A DNA stretch of 64,000 bases. Source: Pseudarthrobacter sp. NIBRBAC000502770. Lineage in GTDB: Bacteria; Actinomycetota; Actinomycetes; Actinomycetales; Micrococcaceae. The position numbers and the translations under genes were made by a program. Location of the stretch: positions 3,286,001 to 3,350,000 of the forward strand of contig NZ_CP041198.1 in assembly GCF_006517815.1 (NCBI RefSeq). Reading direction: 5' to 3'. Below are positions 40,815 to 51,141 of this stretch, piece after piece; within the stretch, counting starts at the first letter, position 1; the number at the start of each line of letters is the position of its first letter. The notes below the pieces were generated by a model. It saw nothing but the letters and a program-made list of their open reading frames with translations, was not told the origin of the DNA and ran no database searches.

Positions 40815-42485
40815 GTGGCACGCGGCGATGGCAAACTTTCCCATGATCTTCTTCCCGGCGAAAAAGGACCCCAGGATGCCTGTGGCGTCTTCGGTGTCTG
40901 GGCACCCGGTGAAGAAGTAGCAAAACTTACCTACTACGGGCTGTATGCACTGCAGCACCGCGGTCAGGAGTCGGCTGGCATAGCCACCAGCGACGGCAAG
41001 CGGATCAATGTCTACAAGGACATGGGCCTCGTATCCCAGGTCTTCGATGAGACCACGCTGAACACCCTGACCGGGCATCTGGCCGTGGGCCATTGCCGCT
41101 ACTCCACCACCGGCGCGAGCCACTGGGCCAACGCGCAGCCCACCCTGGGCGCGACCTCTACGGGCACCGTGGCCCTGGCGCACAACGGCAACCTGACGAA
41201 CACCGCCGAACTCAACGCCATGATCACGGAGCGCAACGGCGGGCAGCTTACCGGCGAGATGAAACAGGGCAACACCTCGGACACCGCGCTGGTCACCGCC
41301 CTGCTGGAAGGCGAGCCGGGCAAGAGCCTCGAAGAGACCGCCACCGAGCTCCTGCCCAAGATCAAGGGCGGCTTCTGTTTCGTCTTCATGGACGAGGGAA
41401 CCCTCTACGCAGCCCGCGACACCTTCGGCATCCGCCCGCTGGTCCTGGGCCGCCTGGAACGCGGCTGGGTTGTCGCCTCCGAACAGTCAGCCCTGGCCAC
41501 CGTGGGTGCCAGCTTCATCCGCGAGATCGAGCCCGGCGAGTTCATCGCCATTGACGAAGAAGGCGTGCGGTCCAAGAAGTTCGCAGAGCCGACGCCGGCC
41601 GGTTGCGTTTTCGAATACGTCTACCTCGCCCGTCCGGACGCCGCTATCGCCGGCCGTTCCGTGTATGAGTCCCGCGTGGAGATGGGCCGCCAGCTGGCCC
41701 GGGAGAACACCCACGAGGCCGACATCGTCATCCCGGTGCCGGAATCGGGCACTCCGGCAGCCGTGGGTTACGCCGAGGAATCCGGCATTCCGTTCGCACA
41801 CGGCTTCGTGAAGAACTCCTACGTGGGCCGCACCTTCATCCAGCCCTCGCAGACCCTCCGCCAGCTGGGCATCCGGCTCAAGCTGAACGCCCTTGAGTCC
41901 GTGATCCGCGGCAAGCGCGTCGTGGTGGTGGACGATTCCATCGTCCGCGGCAACACCCAGCGGGCCATTGTCCGGATGCTGCGGGAAGCCGGCGCCGCCG
42001 CCGTGCACGTCAAGATCTCCTCCCCGCCCGTCCAGTGGCCCTGCTTCTACGGCATCGACTTCGCGTCCCGCGCCGAGCTGATCGCCAACGGCGCCACCAT
42101 CGAAGAAATTTCCCAGGCCATCGGCGCGGACTCGCTGGCCTACATCTCCGAGGACGGCATGATCGGCGCCACCCGGCAGCCGCGCGAACGCCTCTGCACC
42201 GCCTGCTTCACCGGCAAGTACCCCATCAAGCTGCCCGACGCGGACAAGCTGGGCAAGAACCTGCTGGAGCGTACCGACCTGGGCGGCATCAAGCCCTCCC
42301 CCGCGGCCCTTCCGGGCGAAACGGCCGCCCTGGCCGTTGACGCCACCGAGGACCCGGCGGAAAAGGCCGGCGCCACGGGCTGCGATCCCGGCCCGGACTC
42401 CGAATTCGAAAACCTGCTGACCGAAGCCGACCTCGTGCCCGACGTACACGCCGCCACCAGCGCCGACAAGAAGGACTCCGTATGA
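40815..42485 (+). CDS. purF: Amidophosphoribosyltransferase
   Basis: First committed enzyme of purine synthesis: PRPP plus glutamine to phosphoribosylamine. In the 556-residue protein C23 (QDACGVFG) becomes the N-terminal glutaminase nucleophile after propeptide removal. RYSTTGAS and HNGNLTN mark the Ntn domain; VVVVDDSIVRGNTQ is the PRPP-binding loop. Cysteines around CTACFTGKYP and elsewhere suit the Fe-S cluster of Bacillus-type PurF. The C-terminal ~60 residues are acidic and variable. It overlaps purM by 4 bp. Confidence 0.97.
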   Translation: MARGDGKLSHDLLPGEKGPQDACGVFGVWAPGEEVAKLTYYGLYALQHRGQESAGIATSDGKRINVYKDMGLVSQVFDETTLNTLTGHLAVGHCRYSTTGASHWANAQPTLGATSTGTVALAHNGNLTNTAELNAMITERNGGQLTGEMKQGNTSDTALVTALLEGEPGKSLEETATELLPKIKGGFCFVFMDEGTLYAARDTFGIRPLVLGRLERGWVVASEQSALATVGASFIREIEPGEFIAIDEEGVRSKKFAEPTPAGCVFEYVYLARPDAAIAGRSVYESRVEMGRQLARENTHEADIVIPVPESGTPAAVGYAEESGIPFAHGFVKNSYVGRTFIQPSQTLRQLGIRLKLNALESVIRGKRVVVVDDSIVRGNTQRAIVRMLREAGAAAVHVKISSPPVQWPCFYGIDFASRAELIANGATIEEISQAIGADSLAYISEDGMIGATRQPRERLCTACFTGKYPIKLPDADKLGKNLLERTDLGGIKPSPAALPGETAALAVDATEDPAEKAGATGCDPGPDSEFENLLTEADLVPDVHAATSADKKDSV

Positions 42486-43627
42486 CCTCCGCCAGCCCTG
42501 CCGCAGACAACGCCGGCATCACCTACGCGTCCGCGGGCGTGGACGTCGAAGCCGGGGACCGCGCCGTCGAGCTCATGAAGGATGCCGTGAAGGCAACCCA
42601 CAACTCTTCGGTGATCGGCGGGGTAGGCGGCTTCGCCGGGCTTTACGACGTCTCCCGGCTGCTGACCTTCAAGAAGCCGCTGCTGGCCACTTCCACGGAC
42701 GGCGTCGGCACCAAGGTAGCCATCGCCCAGGCCATGGACATCCACGACACCATCGGGTTCGACCTGGTGGGCATGGTGGTGGACGACATCGTCGTGGTGG
42801 GTGCTGAGCCGCTGTACATGACCGACTACATCGCCTGCGGCAAGGTGGTCCCCGAACGCATCGCGGGCATTGTCCGCGGCATCGCCGCCGCCTGCTCCGT
42901 GGCCGGCACCGCCCTGGTGGGCGGCGAGACTGCCGAGCACCCGGGCCTGCTGGGCGAGCACGAATACGACGTTGCCGGCGCAGCCACCGGCGTGGTGGAA
43001 GCCGACGCCCTGCTGGGCCCGGACCGCGTGCGCGCCGGCGACGTGGTGATCGGCATGGCCTCATCCGGCCTCCACTCCAACGGCTACTCCCTCGTCCGCC
43101 GCGTCATCAACCACGCCGGCTGGGCCCTGGACCGCCAGGTGTCCGAACTGGGCCGCACCCTGGGCGAGGAACTCCTGGAACCCACCCGCGTCTACGCGGC
43201 CGACTGCCTGGACCTCGCCCGGACCTTCCCGGTCAGCGCCGGCGCGGCCGTCCACGGTTTCAGCCACGTCACCGGCGGCGGCCTTGCCGCCAACCTGGCC
43301 CGCGTCCTCCCCCAAGGCCTTGTGGCCACGGTGGACCGTGCCACGTGGGAGCTGCCGGCCATCTTCAAGCTGGTGTCCGAGCTGGGCAACGTTCCGCTGG
43401 CCGACCTGGAACGGACCCTGAACCTCGGCGTGGGCATGGTGGCCATCGTGTCCCCGGAAGCCGCGGATGCCGCCGTCGCACGCCTGAACGAACGCGGCCT
43501 GCCGTCCTGGATCATGGGCACCGTCACCGGGGATTCAGACGCCATTTCCAAGTCCGGACCTGACTATGTCCAGGGCGCCAAGGGCGTGGACGGCGGCGCT
43601 GTCCGCCTGGTCAACGCCTACGCCTAA
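42482..43627 (+). CDS. purM: Phosphoribosylformylglycinamidine cyclo-ligase (AIR synthetase)
   Basis: ATP-dependent ring closure to AIR in purine synthesis. The 381-residue protein shows the PurM landmarks: TYASAGVDVEAGDRAV, STDGVGTKVAIA, GFDLVGMVVDDIVVVGAEPL in two stretches, GGETAEHPG, SSGLHSNGYSLVR and the C-terminal VTGGGLAANLARVLP. ATGA overlap with purF. Downstream a hairpin separates it from the convergent VOC gene. Confidence 0.97.
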   Translation: MTSASPAADNAGITYASAGVDVEAGDRAVELMKDAVKATHNSSVIGGVGGFAGLYDVSRLLTFKKPLLATSTDGVGTKVAIAQAMDIHDTIGFDLVGMVVDDIVVVGAEPLYMTDYIACGKVVPERIAGIVRGIAAACSVAGTALVGGETAEHPGLLGEHEYDVAGAATGVVEADALLGPDRVRAGDVVIGMASSGLHSNGYSLVRRVINHAGWALDRQVSELGRTLGEELLEPTRVYAADCLDLARTFPVSAGAAVHGFSHVTGGGLAANLARVLPQGLVATVDRATWELPAIFKLVSELGNVPLADLERTLNLGVGMVAIVSPEAADAAVARLNERGLPSWIMGTVTGDSDAISKSGPDYVQGAKGVDGGAVRLVNAYA

Positions 43628-43635
43628 GGCCTTCG

Positions 43636-43670
43636 TCGAGTGCTCCCCGCCACCGGTGGGGAGCCCTCGA
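43636..43670. terminator. Hairpin between purM and the VOC gene
   Basis: Stem of TCGAG and GCTCCCC with their complements around an ACCGG-containing loop; no T-run. Located between convergent genes. Confidence 0.55.
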
Positions 43671-43673
43671 TGT

Positions 43674-44450
43674 CTAAGCGGTGGTTTGGATCAGGTTGAG
43701 GACGCCGCCCTGCGGGTCCTGGATGGTGGCCAGTGACCCGTCGGCGGGACGCTCGTCCGGCTCCACCATGACCTGGCCCCCTGCTGCCTGGGCGGCCGCA
43801 ACTGCTGCGGCAACATCTGCCACGCCGTAATAGACCTGCCAGTCCGCCTGATCGCCCTCATCGGCAGGAACGACGCCTGCTACCTCATTGCCGCCGATGA
43901 GCAGCGTACTGTAGCTGCCGCCGTCGTCCTGGGGGTATTCGGTGACGTCATGCCCGAAAAGCTGCTGGAAGAAGCCGACGGCGGCCTGGGGCTCGGGTGT
44001 GAAAAGTTCCGCCCAGGCCAGCGCGCCCGGCTCGTTGAAGAGTTGGCTGCCGTAGTGGGTTCCTGCCTGCCAGATACCTGTGGTTCCGCCACCTGGAGGG
44101 GCAAGGAAGCCCAGTACACCGGTATCACCCACCTGCTCCGGCCCAAACTGGGCCGTCCCTCCTGCGTGTCCGGCCTCCTCCAGCACTTCCGCAGCGTCCG
44201 CGGCGGCAAAGTAGACGTTCCACTTCGCGGAGGTGCCGGCCTGCAGCTGCAGCGGGCTCTGCGGCGCAATGGTGGCCACCAGCTGCCCGCCGACAAAGGC
44301 CTGCGCATAGCTGCGGCCGTCCGGGGTGGGAAAATCCTGGTAGGTCCAGCCGAAGAGGCGGTTATAGAAAACCTTCGCGGCCGCAACATCGGGAGTCTGC
44401 AGGTCTGCCCAGCAGGGCTCGCCGGTGGCATAGGTGGTTCGAACACTCAT
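43674..44450 (-). CDS. VOC-family protein with two glyoxalase/bleomycin-resistance folds
   Basis: A 258-residue protein made of two VOC domains, each starting with a W-x-(D/E)-L strand (GEPCWADLQTPD near residue 11 and ALAWAELFTPE near residue 140) and ending with a DPQGG-like turn. It resembles actinobacterial hydroxylase/Cfp30B-type proteins. Metal ligands are not obvious, so no activity is assigned. Monocistronic. Confidence 0.85.
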   Translation of the reverse strand: MSVRTTYATGEPCWADLQTPDVAAAKVFYNRLFGWTYQDFPTPDGRSYAQAFVGGQLVATIAPQSPLQLQAGTSAKWNVYFAAADAAEVLEEAGHAGGTAQFGPEQVGDTGVLGFLAPPGGGTTGIWQAGTHYGSQLFNEPGALAWAELFTPEPQAAVGFFQQLFGHDVTEYPQDDGGSYSTLLIGGNEVAGVVPADEGDQADWQVYYGVADVAAAVAAAQAAGGQVMVEPDERPADGSLATIQDPQGGVLNLIQTTA

Positions 44451-44544
44451 CCGGTCAGGTTACCAAGCCGGGCATCGGAGAAACACGGAAAGCCCGCTGC
44501 CGCACCGGTACTCCGGGGCGGAAACGGGCTCCATGATGTATGCG

Positions 44545-44564
44545 GTGACCCGAAACCGGGTTAC
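44545..44564. terminator. Hairpin downstream of the DUF3073 gene
   Basis: Arms GTGACCCG and CGGGTTAC (one wobble) with an AAAC loop. Confidence 0.45.
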
Positions 44565-44615
44565 AAGAAGGAGATCACAGCAGCCGGGCGCGGGGCCACG
44601 GCAGGCTTGCGACAA

Positions 44616-44849
44616 CTAGCCGATGCGACGGCTGTCAACCTCGTCGTCATCGTCATCCAAATCATCCGCGTACTTGTCCACATAAGCCGAATAGTCCGGC
44701 TCAACCGGCTCACTCGAGTAATGGCTCGTCGAACGACTGCCCGGACCCGTCAGCTCCCGCTGAAGTGCCGAATAGTCAGTGTTCGGGGAGTAGTACTTAA
44801 TGTCCCGAGCCTGCTTGGTAGCTTTTGCCTTTTGACGGCCGCGCCCCAT
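44616..44849 (-). CDS. DUF3073 family protein
   Basis: A 77-residue conserved actinobacterial protein with the characteristic start MGRGRQKAKATKQARDIKY, an SPNTDYSALQREL segment and a very acidic C-terminus (DDLDDDDDE). A strong AAAGGGGG ribosome site precedes the ATG. Function unknown; it is often found near purM (recalled). Confidence 0.9.
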   Translation of the reverse strand: MGRGRQKAKATKQARDIKYYSPNTDYSALQRELTGPGSRSTSHYSSEPVEPDYSAYVDKYADDLDDDDDEVDSRRIG

Positions 44850-45121
44850 GGCGTGACCCCCTTTTGTACTTGGACCGGAGGTGGTCACCTTGGCGATCGG
44901 TGAGGCCCCGGAATGTTTGGTCAATTTGTCGTACACCTAGATTACATGCTTTCGGCGCCCCCTGCTTGCCGCCAATCGGCCCGTGCAGTGGCGTGGGGTA
45001 CCATGACGCACCTCCACCCGCAGGATTCCGGGATTTTTCTTCGGTAGAGTCACTAAAGAAGTGTCGATTTTGTGTGGCCTTTGGCGAGCCGCGGAACCAC
45101 AACCCAGGAGGATGCGCACCC

Positions 45122-45799
45122 GTGAACCAGGACGTCCCGCCGAAGCCGGCCCTCCCGCCTCGAACCGGAAACCTGCCCCTGGTGCCGGGGCGGGACGCCG
45201 GTCCAGCGCCCGCCCCGGAGTCGGTCACCTGGTCCCAGCCGCGCCGGGAGCCGGGACCGGACCAGCGCGTCAACAGGAGGCCTGCCTTCTGGAAGGCATT
45301 CCTCGTCACGGTCATCATCGCGGTCGCCGGTTCGTTGGTGTGGCTCGCCGTGTGGCTGAACTCGTCGCCCGGGACGGACTCGGCGACAAGTTCAGGCCCC
45401 GGCGTGCTGCAGACCGCCGTGACCCCGCCGGCCACCCCGCAGCCCCTGCCCCGCGATGGGGTTGCACCGGCAGACTATGCCGTGGGCGACTGCTTCAAGG
45501 ACTTCGACCCGCAGGCCCTGGCGTCCACTTTGGTGCCATGCGACACGGGCCATTCAGCACAGCTCGTCGCCACCCTCCACTACCCGGAGAGCGCCAAGTA
45601 TCCGGGGGCGGACCCGCTCAAGGCCAAGGCGCTGGAAGTCTGCCAGGCAGCGAAGCTCGGCCCGGCGGCCAAGCAGTTCCAGCTCAACTACCAGCGCAGC
45701 TATCCCAGCAACACCAGCTGGGAATCCGGGGACCGCAGGGTGGATTGCTACGTTACGGCCGACGCCGGCAACGTGATTAACGCGAGCGTGCTGCCCTGA
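45122..45799 (+). CDS. Septum-formation-family membrane protein
   Basis: A 225-residue protein with a Pro-rich cytoplasmic N-terminus, one membrane segment (AFLVTVIIAVAGSLVWLAVWL, about 61-81, in two halves) and an extracytoplasmic domain with four cysteines (DCFKDF, VPCDTGHSAQLV, EVCQAA, VDCYV). The GDCF ... PCDTGHSAQLVATL pattern is that of the actinobacterial septum formation domain. The start is GTG with AGGAGG 10 nt upstream. The exact role is not known. Confidence 0.8.
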   Translation: MNQDVPPKPALPPRTGNLPLVPGRDAGPAPAPESVTWSQPRREPGPDQRVNRRPAFWKAFLVTVIIAVAGSLVWLAVWLNSSPGTDSATSSGPGVLQTAVTPPATPQPLPRDGVAPADYAVGDCFKDFDPQALASTLVPCDTGHSAQLVATLHYPESAKYPGADPLKAKALEVCQAAKLGPAAKQFQLNYQRSYPSNTSWESGDRRVDCYVTADAGNVINASVLP

Positions 45800-45840
45800 C
45801 AGTCACCAGAGCAGCACAGCCTGCATCACGGCCGCTGCGG

Positions 45841-48483
45841 TTAATCCTTCCGGCGTACTGAGAGGCCAGAGCTCGGGACACCCGTAAGCGCGTCCACGTT
45901 GCCCTCGGTAAGTTCCCCAAGGTCCGCGGCGGTGTCAACCACCACGGTGTCGCCGTCGCTGATCTCCCCGGCGAGGATGGCCTTGGCCAGCCGGTCGCCG
46001 ATCTCACGCTGCACCAGGCGGCGCAGCGGCCGGGCACCATAGGCGGGGTCGAAGCCGGACAGCGCCAGCCACGCCTTGGCCCCGTCGGTGACCTCCAGCG
46101 TGAGGCGGCGGTCATGGAGGCGCCGGCCCAGCTCGTCCACGTGCAGCTCCACGATGCGGCCCAGTTCCTCGACATTGAGGGCGTCGAAGAGGACCACTTC
46201 ATCGAGCCGGTTAAGGAACTCCGGCTTGAAGGAAGCGTTGACGGTGGCCATCACGGCGTTCCGTTTGGCCTCCGCGTCCAGGGTCTGGTCCACCAGGAAC
46301 TGGCTGCCCAGGTTGGATGTCAGCACCAGGATGACATTGCGGAAGTCCACGGTGCGGCCTTGGCCGTCGGTGAGGCGGCCGTCGTCGAGCACCTGCAGGA
46401 GGATGTCGAACACCTCCGGGTGCGCCTTCTCCACTTCGTCCAGCAGCACCACGGAGTAGGGGCGGCGGCGCACGGCCTCGGTCAGCTGCCCGCCTTCCTC
46501 GTAGCCCACATATCCCGGAGGCGCCCCGACCAGCCGGGCGACGCTGTGCTTCTCGCCGTACTCGGACATGTCGATCCGCACCATGGCGCGTTCGTCGTCG
46601 AACAGGAAATCCGCCAGCGCCTTGGCCAGTTCGGTCTTGCCCACGCCGGTGGGTCCCAGGAACAGGAAGGAACCGGTGGGCCGGTTGGGGTCGCTGATGC
46701 CGGCCCGCGCGCGGCGGACGGCGTCGGACACGGCCGTCACGGCCTTGGCCTGGCCGATCAGGCGGCGTCCCAGCTCCTCTTCCATGTGGAGCAGCTTCTG
46801 GCTTTCGCCCTGCAGCATGCGGCCCGCCGGGATGCCCGTCCACGCAGAGATGACCTCAGCGATATCCTCGGCAGTCACTTCCTCGGCAACCATCTGCGTG
46901 GACTTGTCCGTCACGGCGGCCTCTGCCTCGGCAGCGGCGTTCACCTCGCGCTCGAGGGCCGGGATCTCCCCGTAGAGGATCCGGGAGGCAGTTTCGAGGT
47001 CGCCTTCGCGGGCAGCCTTGTCGTACGCGGAGCGCAGTTCGTCCAGCTTTGCCTTCAGGTCACCCACGCGGTTGAGGCCGGCCTTCTCCGCTTCCCACCG
47101 GGCATTCAGGGCGGAGAGCTCCTCCTCCTTGTCCGCCTTGTCGGCGCGGAGTGCGGCGAGGCGCTCCACGGACGCGGGATCCGATTCGCCGGTCAGGGCC
47201 AGCTCCTCCATGGTGAGCCGGTCCACCTGCCGCCGCAGCTGGTCGATTTCCTCCGGAGCGGAGTCGATCTCCATGCGGAGGCGCGAGGCTGCCTCGTCCA
47301 CAAGGTCGATGGCCTTGTCCGGCAGCTGGCGGCCCGTGATGTAGCGGTTGGACAGCGTGGCGGCGGCCACCAGGGCAGAGTCTGCGATGGCGACCTTGTG
47401 GTGCGCCTCGTAGCGCTCCTTGAGGCCGCGGAGGATGCCGATGGTGTCCTCCACGCTGGGCTCGCCCACGTACACCTGCTGGAAGCGGCGTTCCAGGGCT
47501 GCGTCCTTCTCGATGTTCTCGCGGTACTCATCCAGGGTGGTGGCACCGATCAGGCGCAGCTCGCCGCGCGCCAGCATGGGCTTGAGCATGTTGCCGGCGT
47601 CCATGGAGGAATCTCCGGTGGCGCCTGCACCCACCACCGTGTGGATCTCGTCGATGAACGTGACAACCTGGCCCTCGGAGCCCTTGATCTCCTCGAGGAC
47701 AGCCTTGAGCCGCTCTTCGAACTCGCCGCGGTATTTGGCGCCGGCCACCATGGAGCCAAGGTCCAGGGAGATCAGCGTCTTGCCGCGCAGGCTTTCCGGG
47801 ACGTCGCCCGCCACCATGCGCTGGGCCAGGCCCTCGACGACGGCCGTCTTGCCCACACCGGGTTCGCCGATCAGCACCGGGTTGTTCTTGGTGCGCCGTG
47901 AGAGCACCTGGACAACACGGCGGATTTCCGAGTCCCGGCCGATCACCGGATCCAGCTTGCCGGCGCGGGCCATGGCAGTGAGGTCCGTGCCGTACTTATC
48001 CAGGGCCTGGAAGGTGTTTTCGGGGTCCGGGCTGTCCACTTTCCGGTCGCCGCGGACCCCGGGCAGCGCAGCGAGCAGGGCTTCCCGGGACGCTCCGGCT
48101 TCGCGGAGGAGCCGGGCAGCAGCGTCGTTGCCGGCGGAGAGGCCCACCAGCAGCACCTCGGTGGAAACGAAGGAATCACCCAGCCGGTCCGCCTCCTCCT
48201 TGGCGTGCTGGATGGCCTGCAGGGCGGGCCGGGACAGCTGCGCCTGCTGGCTGGAGCCGCCGGAGGTGGCGGGCAGGGCCTTGATCCCGCTGCTGGCCTG
48301 CACGCTGACAACGTCCGGGTCCGTGCCGGTGGCGCGGAGGAGCGCAACGGCCACGCCTTCCCGCTGGTCCATCAGCGCTTTGAGGAGGTGTGCCGGTTCC
48401 ACCTGCGGGTTGCCGGCCGTGGAGGCGTTCATTGCCGCCGCGGAAAGAGCCTCCTGGCTCTTGGTGGTGAATTTGACGTCCAA
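45841..48483 (-). CDS. clpB: ATP-dependent disaggregase ClpB
   Basis: Hsp100 chaperone that works with DnaK to dissolve protein aggregates. The 880-residue protein has the N-terminal Clp repeat, NBD1 (Walker A GEPGVGKT, Walker B VTFIDEIH), a long coiled-coil middle domain (~410-525) and NBD2 (Walker [24 protein letters not shown]). Translation begins at TTG with AGGAG 6 nt upstream. An HspR-type palindrome overlaps the promoter region 30 bp upstream. Confidence 0.97.
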   Translation of the reverse strand: MDVKFTTKSQEALSAAAMNASTAGNPQVEPAHLLKALMDQREGVAVALLRATGTDPDVVSVQASSGIKALPATSGGSSQQAQLSRPALQAIQHAKEEADRLGDSFVSTEVLLVGLSAGNDAAARLLREAGASREALLAALPGVRGDRKVDSPDPENTFQALDKYGTDLTAMARAGKLDPVIGRDSEIRRVVQVLSRRTKNNPVLIGEPGVGKTAVVEGLAQRMVAGDVPESLRGKTLISLDLGSMVAGAKYRGEFEERLKAVLEEIKGSEGQVVTFIDEIHTVVGAGATGDSSMDAGNMLKPMLARGELRLIGATTLDEYRENIEKDAALERRFQQVYVGEPSVEDTIGILRGLKERYEAHHKVAIADSALVAAATLSNRYITGRQLPDKAIDLVDEAASRLRMEIDSAPEEIDQLRRQVDRLTMEELALTGESDPASVERLAALRADKADKEEELSALNARWEAEKAGLNRVGDLKAKLDELRSAYDKAAREGDLETASRILYGEIPALEREVNAAAEAEAAVTDKSTQMVAEEVTAEDIAEVISAWTGIPAGRMLQGESQKLLHMEEELGRRLIGQAKAVTAVSDAVRRARAGISDPNRPTGSFLFLGPTGVGKTELAKALADFLFDDERAMVRIDMSEYGEKHSVARLVGAPPGYVGYEEGGQLTEAVRRRPYSVVLLDEVEKAHPEVFDILLQVLDDGRLTDGQGRTVDFRNVILVLTSNLGSQFLVDQTLDAEAKRNAVMATVNASFKPEFLNRLDEVVLFDALNVEELGRIVELHVDELGRRLHDRRLTLEVTDGAKAWLALSGFDPAYGARPLRRLVQREIGDRLAKAILAGEISDGDTVVVDTAADLGELTEGNVDALTGVPSSGLSVRRKD

Positions 48484-48512
48484 AGAGAGCTCCTTTCGGG
48501 GGCTGGTTGACT

Positions 48513-48537
48513 AAGTTGAGTGTACTACGCTCAACTT
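48513..48537. promoter_or_regulatory. HAIR element (HspR operator) upstream of clpB
   Basis: Perfect 8-bp arms AAGTTGAG and CTCAACTT around a 9-bp spacer, close to the known HAIR consensus CTTGAGT-N7-ACTCAAG. Confidence 0.85.
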
Positions 48538-48638
48538 TGCGTGGCGACGTTCCTTAGCCATGTTTGCCCACGGCGAAACGGCTGTCCAGAGCCGGAGGTC
48601 CCTCCCGCCGGGAATCCCCTGGTTGCCCCTTCCGGTCG

Positions 48639-49709
48639 CTAAGTCCCGTACACGGAGACGGCGGCGGCCTTGACCACGAAGTGCACCGTCATGCCCGGCG
48701 CAAGGCCCAGGTCTGCGGAAGCGGAAGGCGTGATGTCGGCGGCCAGGCCGCCTGCCCTCACCCGGATCTGGTCACCGTGGGGTTCGAGGTCGGTAATGGT
48801 GACCGCGAACGAGTTCCGCGGGCTTCCGTGGGCGTCGTCGAGGAACACTGACACAGCCGACGGCGGGAAGACGGCAACGCCCGGACCGCCTGCTTTCGGG
48901 AAGCCGGCTTCGGGGAAGGCTTGTTCCTGGTGGTGCCCCGCGATCCTCATGCCACGGGAGGTATGCACCCCAGCGCCGTCCAACGTGCCAGGGATGAAGT
49001 TCAGTCCAGCCAGTCCGGCGGCAAAGGAGCTGCGGGGACGTTCCAGGACCGTCCGCGTGGGCCCTTCCTCCGCAACCTTCCCGTTCTCCAGGATGACCAC
49101 ACGGTCCGCGAGCACCAGCGCATCCAGGACGTCGTGCGTGACGATGATGGCCTGCCGCCCCGCGAGGACCCGCTTGAAGAGGCGGCGCAGCAGCGGAGCA
49201 GAGTGGATGTCCAGGGCGGCCAGCGGTTCATCGAGCAGCAGGAGTGCGGGATCGGCGGCGAGCGCGCGGGCCACCGCCACGCGTTGGGCCTGGCCGCCGG
49301 ACAATTGTGCGGGACGGCGTCCGGCGAGGTGTTCCGCTTCCACATCAGCCAGCCAGCGCATGGCCTGCTGCTTCGCGTCCCGCTTCGGGACACCGCCGCT
49401 GCGGGGCCCGAAGGATACGTTGTCCACCGCGCTGAGATGGGGGAACAGCAGGGGTTCCTGGGCAAGCAGGGCCGTGCCGCGGTGATGGGGAGGCAGCCAG
49501 GTCCGGTTGGCGCCGTCGAGGTCGAAAAGGGTCCTGCCGTTGAGTTCCGCCCGGCCGCTGTCCGGCCGCAGCAGGCCCGCGATGCTGGCCAGCAGGGTGG
49601 ATTTGCCGGCGCCGTTGGGTCCCATCACGGCCAGCGTTTCGCCCGGCCGGACGGCGAGGTCCACGTCGAAGCCCCGCCCGGCCACGGCTGCCTGGAAGGA
49701 CAGCGTCAC
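48639..49709 (-). CDS. modC: Molybdate ABC transporter ATP-binding protein
   Basis: A 356-residue ATPase with Walker [11 protein letters not shown]-loop [10 protein letters not shown], signature [15 protein letters not shown], Walker [13 protein letters not shown] and H-switch [13 protein letters not shown]-terminal TOBE domain (about 285-356) is typical of ModC. GTG at 49709 overlaps the modB stop (GTGA) and has GGGGAAG upstream; an ATG at 49760 in the same frame lies inside modB and is less likely. Last gene of the mod operon. Confidence 0.93.
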   Translation of the reverse strand: MTLSFQAAVAGRGFDVDLAVRPGETLAVMGPNGAGKSTLLASIAGLLRPDSGRAELNGRTLFDLDGANRTWLPPHHRGTALLAQEPLLFPHLSAVDNVSFGPRSGGVPKRDAKQQAMRWLADVEAEHLAGRRPAQLSGGQAQRVAVARALAADPALLLLDEPLAALDIHSAPLLRRLFKRVLAGRQAIIVTHDVLDALVLADRVVILENGKVAEEGPTRTVLERPRSSFAAGLAGLNFIPGTLDGAGVHTSRGMRIAGHHQEQAFPEAGFPKAGGPGVAVFPPSAVSVFLDDAHGSPRNSFAVTITDLEPHGDQIRVRAGGLAADITPSASADLGLAPGMTVHFVVKAAAVSVYGT

Positions 49710-50551
49710 GGGACTTCCCCGCGAACGGGTGCGGGCGTCGTCGTCCGTTTGGCAGTCCATGGGCGGCTCTTTGCCGGCTGCCGGTACGCGAGCGCCACGA
49801 CGGCGACGGCGACTGCCACCAGGACCAGGGACAGCGCGACGGCGGCAGCGGGGTCCGTTTCCCGTTGCAGGTAGATCTCCAGGGGCAGGGTCCGGGTCAC
49901 CCCCTGGAGGCTGCCGGCGAAGGTGAGCGTGGCACCGAACTCGCCCAGGCTGCGCGCGAAGGAGAGGACGGCGCCGGACGCGAGGCCGGGCAGGACCAGC
50001 GGCAGCGTGACCCGCCGGAACACCGTTCCCGGCCGGGCTCCCAGCGTGGCGGCCACTGCTTCGTAGCGGGAGCCCGACGTCCGCAGGGCCCCCTCCAGGC
50101 TGACTACCAGGAAGGGCAGCGCCACGAACGTCTGCGCCAGGACCACCGCCGTGGTGGAGAAGGCGATGCGCAGCCCAAGCACCTCCAGGGCCTGCCCCAG
50201 CAGCCCTTGGCGGCCGAACGTGTACAGCAGGGCGATTCCGCCCACCACCGGCGGAAGCACCAGCGGCAGGAGCACCAATGAGCGCAGGAGCCCCTGCAGC
50301 CGGAAGGAATCGCGGGCGAGGACCAGTGCCAGCGGAACCCCCAGCACGACGCACAGCACGGTGCTCGCCGCGGACGTTCGAAGGCTCAGCCCCAGCGCAG
50401 TCAGTGATGGGCCCGACGTCACCAACGGAATGAACTGGGCCCAGTCGACGCGCAGCACCATGGCCAGCAGGGGCAGGACGACGACGACGGCCGCCAGGAC
50501 GGCCAGCACCCGGACCCAGGCGGGGATGCCGGAGTACGCGCGCCTGTCCAC
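49706..50551 (-). CDS. modB: Molybdate ABC transporter permease
   Basis: Inner-membrane permease of 281 residues with five to six hydrophobic segments, the ModB-type [16 protein letters not shown] and the EAA loop [21 protein letters not shown], then [18 protein letters not shown]. Start uncertain: GTG at 50551 is used because GGGAG lies 8 nt upstream; TTG at 50602 and GTG at 50560 are also in frame but have poorer sites. It lies between a SRPBCC gene and modC. Confidence 0.92.
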   Translation of the reverse strand: MDRRAYSGIPAWVRVLAVLAAVVVVLPLLAMVLRVDWAQFIPLVTSGPSLTALGLSLRTSAASTVLCVVLGVPLALVLARDSFRLQGLLRSLVLLPLVLPPVVGGIALLYTFGRQGLLGQALEVLGLRIAFSTTAVVLAQTFVALPFLVVSLEGALRTSGSRYEAVAATLGARPGTVFRRVTLPLVLPGLASGAVLSFARSLGEFGATLTFAGSLQGVTRTLPLEIYLQRETDPAAAVALSLVLVAVAVAVVALAYRQPAKSRPWTAKRTTTPAPVRGEVP

Positions 50552-50606
50552 CTGCCGCACTCCCTCTCTGCCTTTCCCCGTTTCCGTGCCTGCTGTACCC
50601 AAGTGC

Positions 50607-51041
50607 TCAGCGGCCTTCGAGGACCTGCTTGAGCCTGGACAGTTGGGCTACCTCAGATTCCATGGTCCTGGTGACCATCGAATCAAGGACACGCATCAGG
50701 AGCGGAAGCTTGGCGTCCAGGGCAAAGTGAACGGTGGTGCTGCCGGCTTCCCCGGCCAAGGTATACGTGCCTGTGGGCCGGGCCGGCCCCGCAACCACCT
50801 CGAAGCCCAGCAGGCGGCCCGGCTCTGCGGTGGTGATTTTGTAGTCACCCTGCAACGGGCGGCCCTTGGGTCCGGTCAGCGTTTGGCTGTAGATTGCGCC
50901 GGGCTCACCTGCCCTGCCTTCCTTGAGGGAAATGGATTTTACGCCCTCACGCCAGGCGATGTTGTTCAGGCCGTCGGCCAGGAAGTCGTAGACCTCGCGT
51001 GCCGGCCGGTTGATGGTGATGCTGTTTTCTGCGTGGGCCAT
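50607..51041 (-). CDS. SRPBCC/START-like protein inside the mod operon
   Basis: A 144-residue polyketide-cyclase/START-like fold: N-terminal strand [19 protein letters not shown], a central beta-rich part ([19 protein letters not shown]) and a long C-terminal helix ([19 protein letters not shown]). These proteins bind hydrophobic ligands; no substrate is evident. It is encoded between modA and modB on the same strand, so it is probably co-transcribed although it has no known role in molybdate uptake. Confidence 0.82.
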   Translation of the reverse strand: MAHAENSITINRPAREVYDFLADGLNNIAWREGVKSISLKEGRAGEPGAIYSQTLTGPKGRPLQGDYKITTAEPGRLLGFEVVAGPARPTGTYTLAGEAGSTTVHFALDAKLPLLMRVLDSMVTRTMESEVAQLSRLKQVLEGR

Positions 51042-51141
51042 GCTGGTTTCCTTCGGACATGTCGGCTAAGAACGCTGGATGCTTGACGGTGGTGTCGACC
51101 GGCACGGCCCGGCGGACCTGCCGGCCGTTCCTCGCCCCACC

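Noticed and set aside
49710..50354. Upstream extension of modC through modB, including the ATG at 49760
   Set aside because: It would lie inside modB in another frame; the GTG at 49709 gives the usual GTGA coupling with a good ribosome site.
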